Shown piece after piece: positions 6,751 through 16,162 of a stretch of DNA of 64,000 nucleotides (its first letter is position 1; each line of letters starts with the position of its first letter). The stretch spans positions 1-64,000 of the forward strand of contig CAKSWU010000002.1 of assembly GCA_934513205.1 (NCBI GenBank). Direction: 5' to 3'. Origin of the DNA: an uncultured Faecalibacterium sp. GTDB taxonomy: Bacteria; Bacillota; Clostridia; Oscillospirales; Ruminococcaceae. The notes under the pieces were generated by a model. It did no database searches, had not been told where the DNA came from, and saw only the letters and a program-made list of their open reading frames with translations. The position numbers were made by a program, and so were the translations under genes.

Positions 6751-8310
6751 ATGAAAGACAAAGTAATGAACGCTTTGGAAAAGTTCTCCAAAGCCATGCT
6801 CTCGCCGCTGTCGTATATCTCGGCAGCGGGCCTGATCCTGGTGCTGGGCGCGCTGCTCACCAGCACCAGCCTCAGCGCCATGATCCCTGCTCTGCAGTGG
6901 ACCCCCATCAAGCTGCTGGGCCAGCTGATCTACAACTGCATCATGGTCATCATCAACAACCTCAGCCTGATGTTCTGCGTGGGCATCGCAGCAGCGCTGG
7001 CAAAAAAGAACAAGCAGCAGGCCGGCATCATCGCCCTGATGAGCTATCTGATGTACCTGACTGCCGGCAACGTCACTCTGACCCAGCTGGGCATGCTGGC
7101 GGAAGCCGACCCCCTTGTGGGCCTGTACGGCACCGGTCAGTCCACCGTGTTCGGCATCCAGACCGTGGACATGGGCGTGTTTGGCGGCATCATTCTGGGT
7201 CTGGTCTGCGGCTGGATCTACAACCATACCTGTGAAAAGCAGTTCAAGGGCATCATCACCCAGATCTATTCCGGTGCCCGGTGGTCCTTCACCTGCATGG
7301 TGGTGTTCTCCATCCTGTTCGGCTTTGGCTCCTGCTTCTTCTGGCCCCCGGTACAGAGCGCCATCACCGCGCTGACCAACTTCATTGCCGCTTCCGGCAA
7401 CTTCGGGCTGTTCCTGTACGGCTTCCTGGAGCGGTTCCTCATCCCCACCGGTCTGCACCACCTCATCTACACCCCCTTCCAGTTCTCGGCACTGGGCAAC
7501 AGCCTGACCGTGGGCGACGCCACCTACACCGGCTCCTACATCGTGATGATGATGGAGTACAGCATGGGCCTGCCCTTCTCGGACGGCATCGTGTGGATGT
7601 ACACCGGCTTCACCAAGACCTTCGGCTACTTTGGCATCGTGGCGGCCTTCATCTTCTGCGCCCGCAAGGAGAACCGCAAAAAGACCGCTGCCGTTCTGGT
7701 GCCGCTGGCCTTTACCGCTTCTCTGGCCTCCATCACCGAGCCGCTGGACTTCATGTTCTGCTTCTCTGCTCCCATCCTGTGGGTGGCACACGCCTGCATC
7801 TCCGGCCTGTTCATCGTGCTGCTGCACACCTTCCATGTCACCGGCTTTACCACCAACCTCCTTGGCTCGGTGCTGATGAACCTTTCTGCCGGTGCAGATA
7901 AGACCAACTATCCCATCCTGTACCTGCTGGCGCTGTGCCAGATCGCGGTGTACTTTGTGGTGTTCACCCTGCTGATCAAGACCTTTAACATCCACACCCC
8001 CGGCCGGGAAGAGGTGAGCACCGAGACCGCGGGGAGCGCAGCACCCGCCAAAAAGGCAAGCGTGAAGAACGCTGCCGAGGTGCAGTGCGTCATTGATGGT
8101 CTGGGCGGCAAGGAGAACATCCTGTCGGTGGACAACTGCTTCACCCGTCTGCGGGTGAACGTCAAGGACCCCGCAAAGCTGGACGAAGCAGCCATCAACA
8201 AGCTGCCCAACAGCGGCATCGTGAAGAAAGGCACCGATATCCAGATCGTCTACGGCCTGCAGGTGCAGGAGATCAAGCATGCCGTGGAAGCACAGCTGGA
8301 AAACCAGTAA
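6751..8310 (+). CDS. PTS alpha-glucoside-type permease, EIICB
   Basis: A 519-residue membrane permease that imports and phosphorylates a sugar. The EIIC domain spans about residues 1-420 with ten or so transmembrane segments and the EIIC-glucose-family motif SITEPLDFMFCF. After a linker rich in Ala/Lys, an EIIB domain occupies about residues 440-519 with the phosphorylated cysteine in DNCFTRLRV. No EIIA domain is fused, so a separate EIIA must donate phosphate. GAGGAA precedes ATG 6751; an upstream TTG at 6727 is less likely. The next gene, a 6-phospho-alpha-glucosidase, indicates a maltose, trehalulose or related alpha-glucoside as substrate. Confidence 0.9.
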   Translation: MKDKVMNALEKFSKAMLSPLSYISAAGLILVLGALLTSTSLSAMIPALQWTPIKLLGQLIYNCIMVIINNLSLMFCVGIAAALAKKNKQQAGIIALMSYLMYLTAGNVTLTQLGMLAEADPLVGLYGTGQSTVFGIQTVDMGVFGGIILGLVCGWIYNHTCEKQFKGIITQIYSGARWSFTCMVVFSILFGFGSCFFWPPVQSAITALTNFIAASGNFGLFLYGFLERFLIPTGLHHLIYTPFQFSALGNSLTVGDATYTGSYIVMMMEYSMGLPFSDGIVWMYTGFTKTFGYFGIVAAFIFCARKENRKKTAAVLVPLAFTASLASITEPLDFMFCFSAPILWVAHACISGLFIVLLHTFHVTGFTTNLLGSVLMNLSAGADKTNYPILYLLALCQIAVYFVVFTLLIKTFNIHTPGREEVSTETAGSAAPAKKASVKNAAEVQCVIDGLGGKENILSVDNCFTRLRVNVKDPAKLDEAAINKLPNSGIVKKGTDIQIVYGLQVQEIKHAVEAQLENQ

Positions 8311-8380
8311 ACCGCTTTACCGCGCCCCGGCGGACTGCGCCGGGCTAACCTGAAAAATACAAAAAAGGAGCGTTTATACT

Positions 8381-9739
8381 ATGGTCATTACCATTGCTGG
8401 CGGCGGCAGCACCTTTACTGCCGGTATCGTCAAATCCATCGCCCTGCGCCGGGAAGAACTGGAAGTGGACGAGATCCGTCTGTACGACATCAACAAGGAG
8501 CGGCAGGACAAGGTGGCTGTCGTGGTGGACTGGGTCCTGCACAAGGAGCTGAATACCAACATCAAGCTGGTGGTCACCACCGACACCGCCGAAGCCTACA
8601 CCGGGGCATCCTTCGTGTTTGCACAGATGCGCGTGGGCGGCTACGCCATGCGTGAGCAGGACGAAAAGATCCCCCTGCGCCACGGCTGCGTGGGACAGGA
8701 GACCTGCGGCTGCGGCGGCATGGCCTACGGAATGCGCACCATCTTCCCCATGATCCAGCTGATCGACGACGTGGAAAAGTATGCCAAGAAGGACTACTGG
8801 ATCCTGAACTACTCCAACCCCGCCGCCATCGTATCCGAAGCCTGCCGCAAGCTGCGCCCGAAGGCACGGATCATCAACATCTGCGATATGCCCATCGCCA
8901 TCATTGACGTGGTGGCAGCTGCCATGGGCATCCAGAACAAGAAGGAGATCGTTTACGATTACTTTGGCCTGAACCACTTCGGCTGGTTCACCTCCATCCA
9001 GTACCACGGCGAGGATCTGATGCCCAAGCTGCGCGCCTACATCAAGGAGAACCAGATCCTTCTGCCGGAAAGCTACCTCAAGGGCATGGGCGCCCTGACC
9101 TCCTCCGGCAGCCAGAACCGCCACACCAAGGGCAGCTGGTACTATGTGTGGAAGGGCGAGTACGAGATCATGGAAAACTTCCCGGAGTACCTGCCCAATA
9201 CCTACCTGAACTACTATCTGCAGGCCAAGGAGTTCGTGGAGCACTCGGACCCGAACCACACCCGCGCCAACGAGGTGGAGGAGACCCGCGAAAAGAACCT
9301 GTTCGACGGCATCGACCACTACCTCAAGACCGGCGAGGTGGACGCCAACACCTTCTATGCCGGCAGCCACGGCGACTGGATCGCAGATCTTTCCGCTGCG
9401 CTGAAGAACGACACCAAGGCACGCTTCCTCATCATCACCGAGAACCGCGGCGCGATCCCCAATATGCCCTATGACGCAATGGTGGAGCTGCCCGCCTACA
9501 TCGGCAAAAACGGCCCGGAGGTCATTGCCCGGGACAACATCCCGCTGTTCCAGCAGGGCTTGATGATGCAGCAGCTCAACAGCGAAAAGCTGCTGGTAGA
9601 GGGTTGCGTGGAAGGCAGCTACGAGAAGGTATTGCAGGCCTTCACCCTGAACAAGACTGTGCCCAGCATGAACGTTGCAAAGGCCATTCTGGACGATATG
9701 ATCGAAGCCAACAAGGGCTACTGGCCGGAGCTGCACTGA
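8381..9739 (+). CDS. glvA: 6-phospho-alpha-glucosidase, GH4 family
   Basis: A 452-residue cytoplasmic enzyme that cleaves 6-phospho-alpha-glucosides delivered by the PTS, using NAD+, a divalent metal and an oxidation-elimination mechanism. The Rossmann motif TIAGGGSTFTAGIV is at the N terminus, NYSNPAAIVSEA and the CDMP signature (in INICDMPIAII) mark the metal site, and NHFGW follows. CDMP is typical of alpha- rather than beta-specific GH4 members. It is the last gene of the operon and ends at a strong terminator. Confidence 0.9.
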   Translation: MVITIAGGGSTFTAGIVKSIALRREELEVDEIRLYDINKERQDKVAVVVDWVLHKELNTNIKLVVTTDTAEAYTGASFVFAQMRVGGYAMREQDEKIPLRHGCVGQETCGCGGMAYGMRTIFPMIQLIDDVEKYAKKDYWILNYSNPAAIVSEACRKLRPKARIINICDMPIAIIDVVAAAMGIQNKKEIVYDYFGLNHFGWFTSIQYHGEDLMPKLRAYIKENQILLPESYLKGMGALTSSGSQNRHTKGSWYYVWKGEYEIMENFPEYLPNTYLNYYLQAKEFVEHSDPNHTRANEVEETREKNLFDGIDHYLKTGEVDANTFYAGSHGDWIADLSAALKNDTKARFLIITENRGAIPNMPYDAMVELPAYIGKNGPEVIARDNIPLFQQGLMMQQLNSEKLLVEGCVEGSYEKVLQAFTLNKTVPSMNVAKAILDDMIEANKGYWPELH

Positions 9740-9753
9740 GCACCGGCTTTCCC

Positions 9754-9790
9754 GCCGCCGCAGGCATTGCCGCCTGCGGCGGCTTTTTTA
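9754..9790 (+). terminator. Terminator of the alpha-glucoside operon
   Basis: A 12-bp GC stem (9754-9765 with 9772-9783) is followed by six T. Confidence 0.9.
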
Positions 9791-9861
9791 TGCGCATTGA
9801 CCTTTGCAGAGCAAGGGCTTATAATGAGAAAAAACCAGTAAAAGCGAAAGGAAGCACACCC

Positions 9862-10833
9862 ATGCAAAACCAAGTCCCTGTATCCCAAAACCGCCCGGTG
9901 ACCGGGCGCTTTGCGCCCAGCCCCAGCGGACGGCTGCATCTGGGCAATCTGGCCTGCAGCCTGCTGGCGTGGCTCAGCGCAAAAAGTCAGGGCGGACGCA
10001 TCGTGCTGCGCATCGAGGACCTGGACGCCGAGCGCTGCCCCCGCGTCTATGCCGACTTGCTGGAGCAGGACCTTGCGTGGCTGGGGCTTACATGGGACGA
10101 GGGCGGCAGCACCGGCGGTGCACACGGCCCCTATTACCAGAGCGAATGCGGGGACATCTATACCGAAAGCTACCGCAAACTGGAGCAGATGGGGCTGGTG
10201 TACCCCTGCTTTTGCTCCCGGGCGCAGCTGCACGCCGCCAGCGCACCCCACACCTCGGACGGCAACGTCATCTACCCGGGCACCTGCCGGGGGCTGACGC
10301 CGGAAGAGATCGCGGAAAAGCGCAAACAGAAAGCCCCTGCCTACCGTCTGATGGTGCCGGACGAGGAGATCACCTTTACGGACGGCTGCATGGGCACCCA
10401 CACGGAAAATCTGCTGCGGGACTGCGGCGATTTCTACCTGCGCCGGGCAGATGGCGTGTTTGCCTATCAGCTGGCGGTGGTGGTGGACGATGCCCGCATG
10501 GGCGTCACCGAGGTGGTGCGCGGGGCAGACCTGCTGTCCTCCACGGCGCGGCAGCTGTACCTGTACCGTCTGCTGGGCCTGCAGCCGCCCCGCTTTGCCC
10601 ACTGCCCGCTGCTGCTGGCGGCGGACGGGCGGCGGCTGTCCAAGCGGGACGGCGACCAGAGCCTTGAAAATCTGCGGGCAAAATACACCGCCCCGGAGAT
10701 CATCGGCAAGCTGGCGTATGCCTACGGTCTGCAGCCGGAGCCTGCCCCCCGCACCCCGGAAAGCCTTGTGCCGGACTTTGCGTGGGCAAAGGTCCCCAAA
10801 CAGGACATCTGCCTGCCCGAGGGGCTGTTTTAA
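9862..10833 (+). CDS. gluQ: Glutamyl-Q tRNA(Asp) synthetase (GluQ-RS)
   Basis: A 323-residue truncated class I synthetase without an anticodon-binding domain. Family members attach glutamate to queuosine at position 34 of tRNA-Asp. Visible motifs are the HIGH equivalent (PSGRLHLGNL), the LRIEDLD segment, a KMSKS-like RRLSKRDGD, and zinc ligands CFC plus YPGTC. Length and the missing C-terminal domain separate it from GltX. AAAGGAAG precedes ATG 9862. A short discriminating stretch could also suit a GltX-like paralogue, but the zinc pattern favours GluQ-RS. Confidence 0.85.
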   Translation: MQNQVPVSQNRPVTGRFAPSPSGRLHLGNLACSLLAWLSAKSQGGRIVLRIEDLDAERCPRVYADLLEQDLAWLGLTWDEGGSTGGAHGPYYQSECGDIYTESYRKLEQMGLVYPCFCSRAQLHAASAPHTSDGNVIYPGTCRGLTPEEIAEKRKQKAPAYRLMVPDEEITFTDGCMGTHTENLLRDCGDFYLRRADGVFAYQLAVVVDDARMGVTEVVRGADLLSSTARQLYLYRLLGLQPPRFAHCPLLLAADGRRLSKRDGDQSLENLRAKYTAPEIIGKLAYAYGLQPEPAPRTPESLVPDFAWAKVPKQDICLPEGLF

Positions 10834-10844
10834 AAAAGGAAATG

Positions 10845-10893
10845 AAAAAGCGACTCCTGCCAGCGCCAAAGGCGCTGACAGGAGTCGCTTTTT
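10845..10893. terminator. Bidirectional terminator between gluQ and PAP2 gene
   Basis: A long stem of AAAAAGCGACTCCTG paired with CAGGAGTCGCTTTTT, extended by CAGCGCC/GGCGCTG inside, with A and T runs on either side. Confidence 0.9.
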
Positions 10894-10900
10894 TTCTTCC

Positions 10901-11560
10901 TTATGCTCTCCGCACCTGCGGCATTTGATTGCGCTCCGCGGCGGTAAAGGCGCTGTCCAGCGCCAGCGCCAGCAGCGCACCCAGCACCACGTCGATGCAG
11001 CTGTGCTGCTTGAGCAGCATGGTGGAGCAAACGATGGAAACGCAGAGCACAGCGGCTGCGGGACGCATCCAGCGGCGGCGGGGCGTGTCAAAGATATGGC
11101 TGCGGTAGTACGCCAGCAGCAGCGTGACCGAGTTGAGCACATGGATGGACGGGCAGACGTTGGTGGCGGTGTCGGTGCGGTACAAAAACCGCACGATGCG
11201 GGCAAACACATCGCTGCCCGGCACAAAACGGGGACGCAGGGCGAGACCGGTGGGCAGAAGAACGTAGCACGCCAGCGCGAGGGTCATGCCGGTGAACAGC
11301 GGCAGGCACAGCCGCCAGAACTCCTCGCGCGGGGCCTTCCACAGCAGATAGAACAGGGTAAAGGGGATCCACAAAAACCATGCAAAGTAAGGGATCACCG
11401 CATATTTGCAAAAGGGAATCAGATCGTCCAGACGGCAGTGCACCAGCAGGACATGCGGTATGGAGATGCGGGTCTCCAGAAAATCAAAAGCTGCAAGGTA
11501 GAGCAGCAGATACAACGCCATGAAGCAGACCGGATGGCGTGAAAACCAACTTTGTCTCAT
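10901..11560 (-). CDS. PAP2-superfamily membrane phosphatase
   Basis: A 219-residue membrane protein with five or six transmembrane helices. The lipid-phosphatase active site is present in variant form: CPSIHVL for the usual PSGH block and KQHSCIDVVLG for the SxxxxxH...D block. These enzymes remove phosphate from lipid or inositol-lipid substrates at the outer face of the membrane. AAAAAGGAGG precedes the start. It is a single gene, convergent with gluQ. Confidence 0.8.
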   Translation of the reverse strand: MRQSWFSRHPVCFMALYLLLYLAAFDFLETRISIPHVLLVHCRLDDLIPFCKYAVIPYFAWFLWIPFTLFYLLWKAPREEFWRLCLPLFTGMTLALACYVLLPTGLALRPRFVPGSDVFARIVRFLYRTDTATNVCPSIHVLNSVTLLLAYYRSHIFDTPRRRWMRPAAAVLCVSIVCSTMLLKQHSCIDVVLGALLALALDSAFTAAERNQMPQVRRA

Positions 11561-11856
11561 TCAAAAAAGCCTCCTTTTTACAGCGGGGCAAACCTCTTGA
11601 CAGTTCGAAATTATACGCCCGAACGATGAAGATTGCAAGAACGAAAGGTGAAAACTTTGTCAAGTGCTGAAAAAATAATTTGTGGAACCTGTAAAAAATA
11701 CCAGCAGCCTTCTGTGTTCAATACGAATCCAGGCGGCGGTTTCCTGCAAAAAGAAAAAATCCTCCCTTTTTGCCGGTCCTTACAGACCGGAAAAGGGGAG
11801 GATGCGGCCGGCGGGAGCAGACGGAGAGGGCGAGCCCGCTGGCAATTTTATGGAGC
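11561..11856. other. Gap between PAP2 gene and MATE gene
   Basis: It contains the MATE terminator (11754-11803) and, at about 11819-11839, a 20-base fragment identical to the right end of the palindromic element at 34283-34482. I see no gene. Confidence 0.6.
11754..11803 (-). terminator. Terminator of the first MATE gene
   Basis: On the minus strand an ATCCTCCCC...GGGAGGAT stem with inner CCGGTC/GACCGG is followed by TTTTTTC. Confidence 0.85.
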
Positions 11857-13215
11857 TTATATCACACTCTGTTCCAGCCATTTGCCCCGGAAAAACCGGA
11901 CGGCAAAGCACAGCGAGCGGAACGCCCAGTCCAGATACATGCCCATCCAGATGGCAAGCAGCCCGCCGCCGAAGCACAGCACCCACAGGTAGCAGAAGCC
12001 CACCCGGAAGGCCCACATGGACACGATGCTCACGGTCATGGTGAACCGGGCATCTCCGGCAGCGCGCAGGATGTTGGGCAGGGTAAAGCTGGAAGGCCAG
12101 ATGAACAGCGAGACGATGTTGAACCACACCATCACTTCCAGCGCCATGGCATAGGCCTCCGGGGACAGGTGGAACAGCCCCAGTGCCAGTTTGTTGGCAA
12201 ACAGGAAGGCGGAGAGGTTCATCGCCCACGCGCCGCCGTAAGCCACCAGCATCAGCCGACGGGAGTAATGCACGGCCTGCTGCTTTTCGCCCGCGCCCAG
12301 ACACTGCCCCACCACGGTCAGAGCCGCCATGCCCACGGCGTTGGCGGGGATGTTCAAAAAGGTCGTGGTGGTGTTGGCAACGGCGTTGGCGGCAATGGCA
12401 GCAGTGCCCAGCGTGGAGGTCAGGCTGGACACCGACAATTTGCCGATCTGGAACATGCCGTTCTCGATGCCGGCGGGGATGCCCACCCGCAGGATCTGCC
12501 GGATCAGCCGTCTGCGGGGAGCCAGTGCCTTCAGCCCTTCCACCCGCAGGGGGCAGGCAGGCTTTTGCAGCAGATACAGCACCGTGACGCAGGCAATGGC
12601 CCGGGACACAAGGCTGGCCAGCGCCGCGCCCAGGACCCCCATGCCGAAGCCGTAGATCAGCACCGCGTTGCCGCCGATATTCACCACGTTCATCACAAGG
12701 CTGGACATCATGCTGACCCGGCTGTTGCCCTGCGCCCGGAACAGCGCCGCCCCGGCGTTGTACAGGCCGATGAAGGGGTAGCTGAGGGCAGACAGCAGGA
12801 AATAGGTCTCGGCGTAGCGCATGACGTCCGCATCAATGGAGCCAAAGATGCCCCGCAGGATGGCGTGGCGTCCCACCACCACCACCGCCATCACCAGACA
12901 GCTGAAGCTGGACAGGATGAACAGGATCTGCGCGGCGGCGTTTTTGGCGTCTCTGGGTTCGCCGCGTCCGATGTACTGGCTGGTGACCACCGCGCCGCCG
13001 GTGGCAAGGGCTGCCATGATCTGGATCATCAGGGTGTTGAAGCTGTCCACAAGGCTGACGCCGGAGACGGCGGCCTCGCCCACCGAGGACACCATCAGGG
13101 TGTCCGCCAGACCAATGGTCACGCTGAGCGCCTGCTCCGCGATCAGCGGCAGCAGCAGCGCCACCAGCTGCTGCCGGGTAAACATCGGCGGGTTCTTGAA
13201 TCTGGATGCAGTCAT
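11857..13215 (-). CDS. MATE-family efflux transporter (1 of 3)
   Basis: A 452-residue membrane exporter with twelve hydrophobic segments in two homologous halves and the MATE pattern (LLPLIAEQALSVTIGLADTLMVSSVG near the N terminus, GIPAGIENGMFQIGKL opening the second half). MATE proteins expel cationic drugs or metabolites using Na+ or H+. A start at 13254 is possible, but CGGAGGA lies just ahead of ATG 13215. It shares orientation with the secreted-protein gene upstream but is separated by a terminator. Confidence 0.9.
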   Translation of the reverse strand: MTASRFKNPPMFTRQQLVALLLPLIAEQALSVTIGLADTLMVSSVGEAAVSGVSLVDSFNTLMIQIMAALATGGAVVTSQYIGRGEPRDAKNAAAQILFILSSFSCLVMAVVVVGRHAILRGIFGSIDADVMRYAETYFLLSALSYPFIGLYNAGAALFRAQGNSRVSMMSSLVMNVVNIGGNAVLIYGFGMGVLGAALASLVSRAIACVTVLYLLQKPACPLRVEGLKALAPRRRLIRQILRVGIPAGIENGMFQIGKLSVSSLTSTLGTAAIAANAVANTTTTFLNIPANAVGMAALTVVGQCLGAGEKQQAVHYSRRLMLVAYGGAWAMNLSAFLFANKLALGLFHLSPEAYAMALEVMVWFNIVSLFIWPSSFTLPNILRAAGDARFTMTVSIVSMWAFRVGFCYLWVLCFGGGLLAIWMGMYLDWAFRSLCFAVRFFRGKWLEQSVI

Positions 13216-13290
13216 AAATTCCTCCGTGAGCAGGGCGATAGGGTTTGGATACAACGCATCTATGATACAACACCACCGCCAGAATTACAA

Positions 13291-13320
13291 GAGAAAAGCC
13301 CCGGATATTTTTCCGGGGCC
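13291..13320 (-). terminator. Terminator of the secreted papain-like gene
   Basis: GCCCCGGA paired with TCCGGGGC (13298-13305 with 13312-13319), followed on the minus strand by TTTT. Confidence 0.8.
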
Positions 13321-13326
13321 GGGGCA

Positions 13327-14121
13327 TCACACAAACTCTTTGCTGGGGGTCAGGTTTTTGCCGTAATAAACGATGTAATCGTAGGGCACTTCCGGCCGGA
13401 AAGCCGCCTTATCGGCGTACTTTGCCAGCAGATCATCCCGCAGCGCCGTCGGGGTATAGAGCCCGCCGGACGAAAGGGTATCCGAACATACCGAGTTCCA
13501 CATGGCCTCGGTGAAAGCCGTGCAGTTGTAAATTGCAGACCAATGGTCGGCTTTTGCAAGGTTACGGTTCACGACGTCCAGCTGGCTCTGGTCCAGCGAG
13601 ACCTGAACGCTGTAAATGTTGATGTAATAGGAATCCGGCAGATAATACCGATAGTAGCTTTCCAGATTGTACCAGATGCCCGCATGCTCATTCCGGTTGC
13701 CGCGGGTGCCGATGGTCACAGTGGTATCCGGCGCAATGACCAACCCGCCCACATTGATCTCCTGCTGCGAAACATTCGTCACCGAGATAAATGCGTGGCC
13801 GCTGATGTTGATGGGGACATTGTCACGGTCCACCGAACTGGTCATCAGCCGCAGCACGGCCACAGACCCCTCAGCCGGCGTTTCGCCGTAAGCCTGAATG
13901 GGCGATTTGTGGTCAGCCTGTTCAAAGCAGTACGGTCTGCCGAAATTCGTGGTAAAGCCCACGGAGTCCCGCAGGAATGCGGGAAAACCGGTCAGGTCGG
14001 AAATGGTCTTATCCTCCTTCACCGATGGCTCAGCGGGCTTTGCTTCCTGCGCAAAAGCGGGCAGGCAAAGACAGACAGTCAGCACCAGTGCGGCGCAAAG
14101 GGGACGCAATGCTTTTTTCAT
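13327..14121 (-). CDS. Secreted protein, possible permuted papain fold
   Basis: A 264-residue protein with a signal peptide of about 24 residues ending in AFA. The middle contains SGHAFISVTN and the C-terminal part YNCTAFTEAMWNSV followed by GLYTPTALRDDL. A histidine block before an NC-x-x-F block is the order expected in circularly permuted papain-like (NlpC/P60-related, YiiX-type) hydrolases, so His about 110 and Cys about 209 are candidate catalytic residues. This is inference from motif order. GGAGAAGGA precedes the start. It diverges from the pyrophosphatase gene. Confidence 0.6.
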   Translation of the reverse strand: MKKALRPLCAALVLTVCLCLPAFAQEAKPAEPSVKEDKTISDLTGFPAFLRDSVGFTTNFGRPYCFEQADHKSPIQAYGETPAEGSVAVLRLMTSSVDRDNVPINISGHAFISVTNVSQQEINVGGLVIAPDTTVTIGTRGNRNEHAGIWYNLESYYRYYLPDSYYINIYSVQVSLDQSQLDVVNRNLAKADHWSAIYNCTAFTEAMWNSVCSDTLSSGGLYTPTALRDDLLAKYADKAAFRPEVPYDYIVYYGKNLTPSKEFV

Positions 14122-14340
14122 AGGTCCTTCTCCGTTTCTGAATTATTGGTATAAGAATAATTTCCCTGCCGGAGCTTGTCAAGATGCAGAGCAAAAAGAA
14201 TGTTCCATGGCGTGTTTGTTCTACTTTACCCCCGGAGGCAATTGTGTTAGAATAAAGCCACAGTCTGCGCCCTTGTGCAGGAGGGGCGGCGGCTGCTTTG
14301 GATAAGGATAAGAAGGAAAAGACCCACAAGGGGGTACAGT

Positions 14341-15996
14341 ATGCAAAAAAGCGCCCACAAGGTCGTTGTCATCGGACATCGCAACCCGGACACCGACTCC
14401 ATCTGCTCTGCCATTGCCTATGCAGAGCTGAAAAACAAGACCAGCGATCTGGTCTGCGAAGCCCGGCGTGCGGGCAAGATGAATCAGGAAACGGAATTTG
14501 TCCTGAAAAGGTTCGGGGTCACGCCGCCCCGGATGTGCACCGATGTCAACCCCAAGATCCGGGATGTGGATTACCGCGAGATGCCCGGCATCCCGGGCTT
14601 TACCAGCCTGCGCAAGGCGTGGGAGATCATGCGTGACCGCAAGATCGACACCCTGCCGGTGACGACAGCGGACAACGAGCTGGAAGGTCTGATCACGGTG
14701 AAGGACATCGCCACCGCCAACATGGACCTGTTTGACACCGGCATCCTTGCCAAGAGCCGCACCAGCTATAAGAACATTCTGGAAACGCTGGGCGCCACCA
14801 TGGTGGTGGGCAGCGAGGATGCCGTGTGCACCACCGGGCACATCCGCATCGGCACCGCCACCCCGGAAATGCTGGAAAACAGCATGGAAAAAGGCGATAT
14901 CGTCATCCTGACCAACCGCTACGAAAGCCAGCTGTGCGCCATCGAAAAGGAAGCCTCGCTCATCATCATCTGCAACGGTGCCAAGGTGGGCCGCACCATC
15001 CAGCACATTGCCGAGGAGACCGGGGTCGCCATTATGACCGCTCCCTGCGACACCTATGCCGCAGCCAAGCTTATCAGCCAGTGCGCGCCCATCTCCTATT
15101 ATATGACCCGGGACGACATCATCAAATTCACCCTTGTCACTCCGGTGGCGGACGTCACCCGGGTCATGGCGAAGGTGCGCCACCGCTATTTCCCCATTCT
15201 GGACGAGGACGGCAAATACTGCGGCATGATCAGCCGCCGCAACATCATCAATCTGCGCAAGCGCCGCATCATTCTGGTGGACCACAACGAGGCCACGCAG
15301 GCGGTGGAGGGCTTCGATCAGGCCGAGATCCTGGAGATCATCGACCACCACCGCATCGGCAGTCTGGAGACCAGCGGCCCGGTGTACTTCCGCAACCAGC
15401 CGGTGGGCTGCACCGCCACCATCGTTACCCAGATGTACGACGAGAGCGGGGTGGAGATCCCCCAAAAGACCGCCGGTCTGCTGCTGGCCGCCATCCTGTC
15501 GGACACGCTGGTGTTCCGCAGCCCCACCTGCACCCCCATGGATGTGGGGGCCGCCAATCGTCTGGCGAAAATTGCCGGGGTGGACATCAACGAGTTTGCC
15601 AACGAAATGTTCGAAGCCGGCGAAAAGCTGGACGGCAAGACTGCCGAAGAGGTCTTTTTGCAGGACTTCAAGGTGTTCATGTGCGGCGACATCCGCTTTG
15701 GCGTGGCACAGGGCAGCTACATGACCCGCAAGAACCTGACCGCCGCCGAGGCGCTGCTGAAGCCCTATCTGGAGGAAGCGCGCAACAAGCAGAATGTGGA
15801 GGACATCTACATGCTGCTGACCGACGTGCCCAAAGAGGAAAGCGTGGTGGTCTGCAGCGGACGCTACGCCGCCGGGGTGCTGACCGAGGGCTTTGGCACC
15901 CAGCCCGCCGCCGATGGCAGCTGGACCCTGCCGGGCGTGGTGAGCCGCAAAAAGCAGTTCATCCCCGCCCTGATGACCGCTTATCAGGAGCTGTAA
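14341..15996 (+). CDS. ppaC: Manganese-dependent inorganic pyrophosphatase with CBS and DRTGG domains
   Basis: A 551-residue family II pyrophosphatase that hydrolyses PPi. The DHH phosphoesterase motif GHRNPDTDS opens the protein; a regulatory insert (about residues 70-300) carries two CBS domains around a DRTGG domain; the active site resumes with VDHNE and DHHRIG, and a DHHA2 domain closes it with SRKKQF near the end. In characterised clostridial relatives the insert binds AMP/ADP and diadenosine polyphosphates and tunes activity. Shorter ppaC proteins of about 310 residues lack this insert. The start at 14341 follows AAGGGGG. Confidence 0.92.
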   Translation: MQKSAHKVVVIGHRNPDTDSICSAIAYAELKNKTSDLVCEARRAGKMNQETEFVLKRFGVTPPRMCTDVNPKIRDVDYREMPGIPGFTSLRKAWEIMRDRKIDTLPVTTADNELEGLITVKDIATANMDLFDTGILAKSRTSYKNILETLGATMVVGSEDAVCTTGHIRIGTATPEMLENSMEKGDIVILTNRYESQLCAIEKEASLIIICNGAKVGRTIQHIAEETGVAIMTAPCDTYAAAKLISQCAPISYYMTRDDIIKFTLVTPVADVTRVMAKVRHRYFPILDEDGKYCGMISRRNIINLRKRRIILVDHNEATQAVEGFDQAEILEIIDHHRIGSLETSGPVYFRNQPVGCTATIVTQMYDESGVEIPQKTAGLLLAAILSDTLVFRSPTCTPMDVGAANRLAKIAGVDINEFANEMFEAGEKLDGKTAEEVFLQDFKVFMCGDIRFGVAQGSYMTRKNLTAAEALLKPYLEEARNKQNVEDIYMLLTDVPKEESVVVCSGRYAAGVLTEGFGTQPAADGSWTLPGVVSRKKQFIPALMTAYQEL

Positions 15997-16005
15997 ACGG
16001 CTTGC

Positions 16006-16136
16006 GCCCTCTCCGTCATTGCTTGCGCAATGCCACCTCTCCCAAAGGGAGAGGCCTTGGCAGTCCATACAAAGTCTCCGGTTTCGCCAGAGGCTCTCCC
16101 TTTGGGAGAGCTGGACGCGAAGCGGCCTGAGAGGGC
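16006..16136. repeat. MITE-like palindromic element 1
   Basis: A 131-bp stretch starts with GCCCTCTC and ends with GAGAGGGC. Inside are two palindromes, CCTCTCCCAAAGGGAGAGG and CTCTCCCTTTGGGAGAG. The same ends and inner sequences recur at 34283-34482 and, in part, at 18.4 and 47.6 kb. It has no coding capacity. Confidence 0.75.
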
Positions 16137-16162
16137 GAGCACGCTAAAAAGGATGTGTGCCA

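Noticed and set aside
11590..11625. TTGACA followed by TTATAC near 11.6 kb as a promoter
   Set aside because: The spacing is only about eight bases and there is no downstream plus-strand gene.
11770..14154. A 794-codon plus-strand frame opposite the MATE and secreted-protein genes
   Set aside because: Covers terminators and two minus-strand genes with clear motifs.
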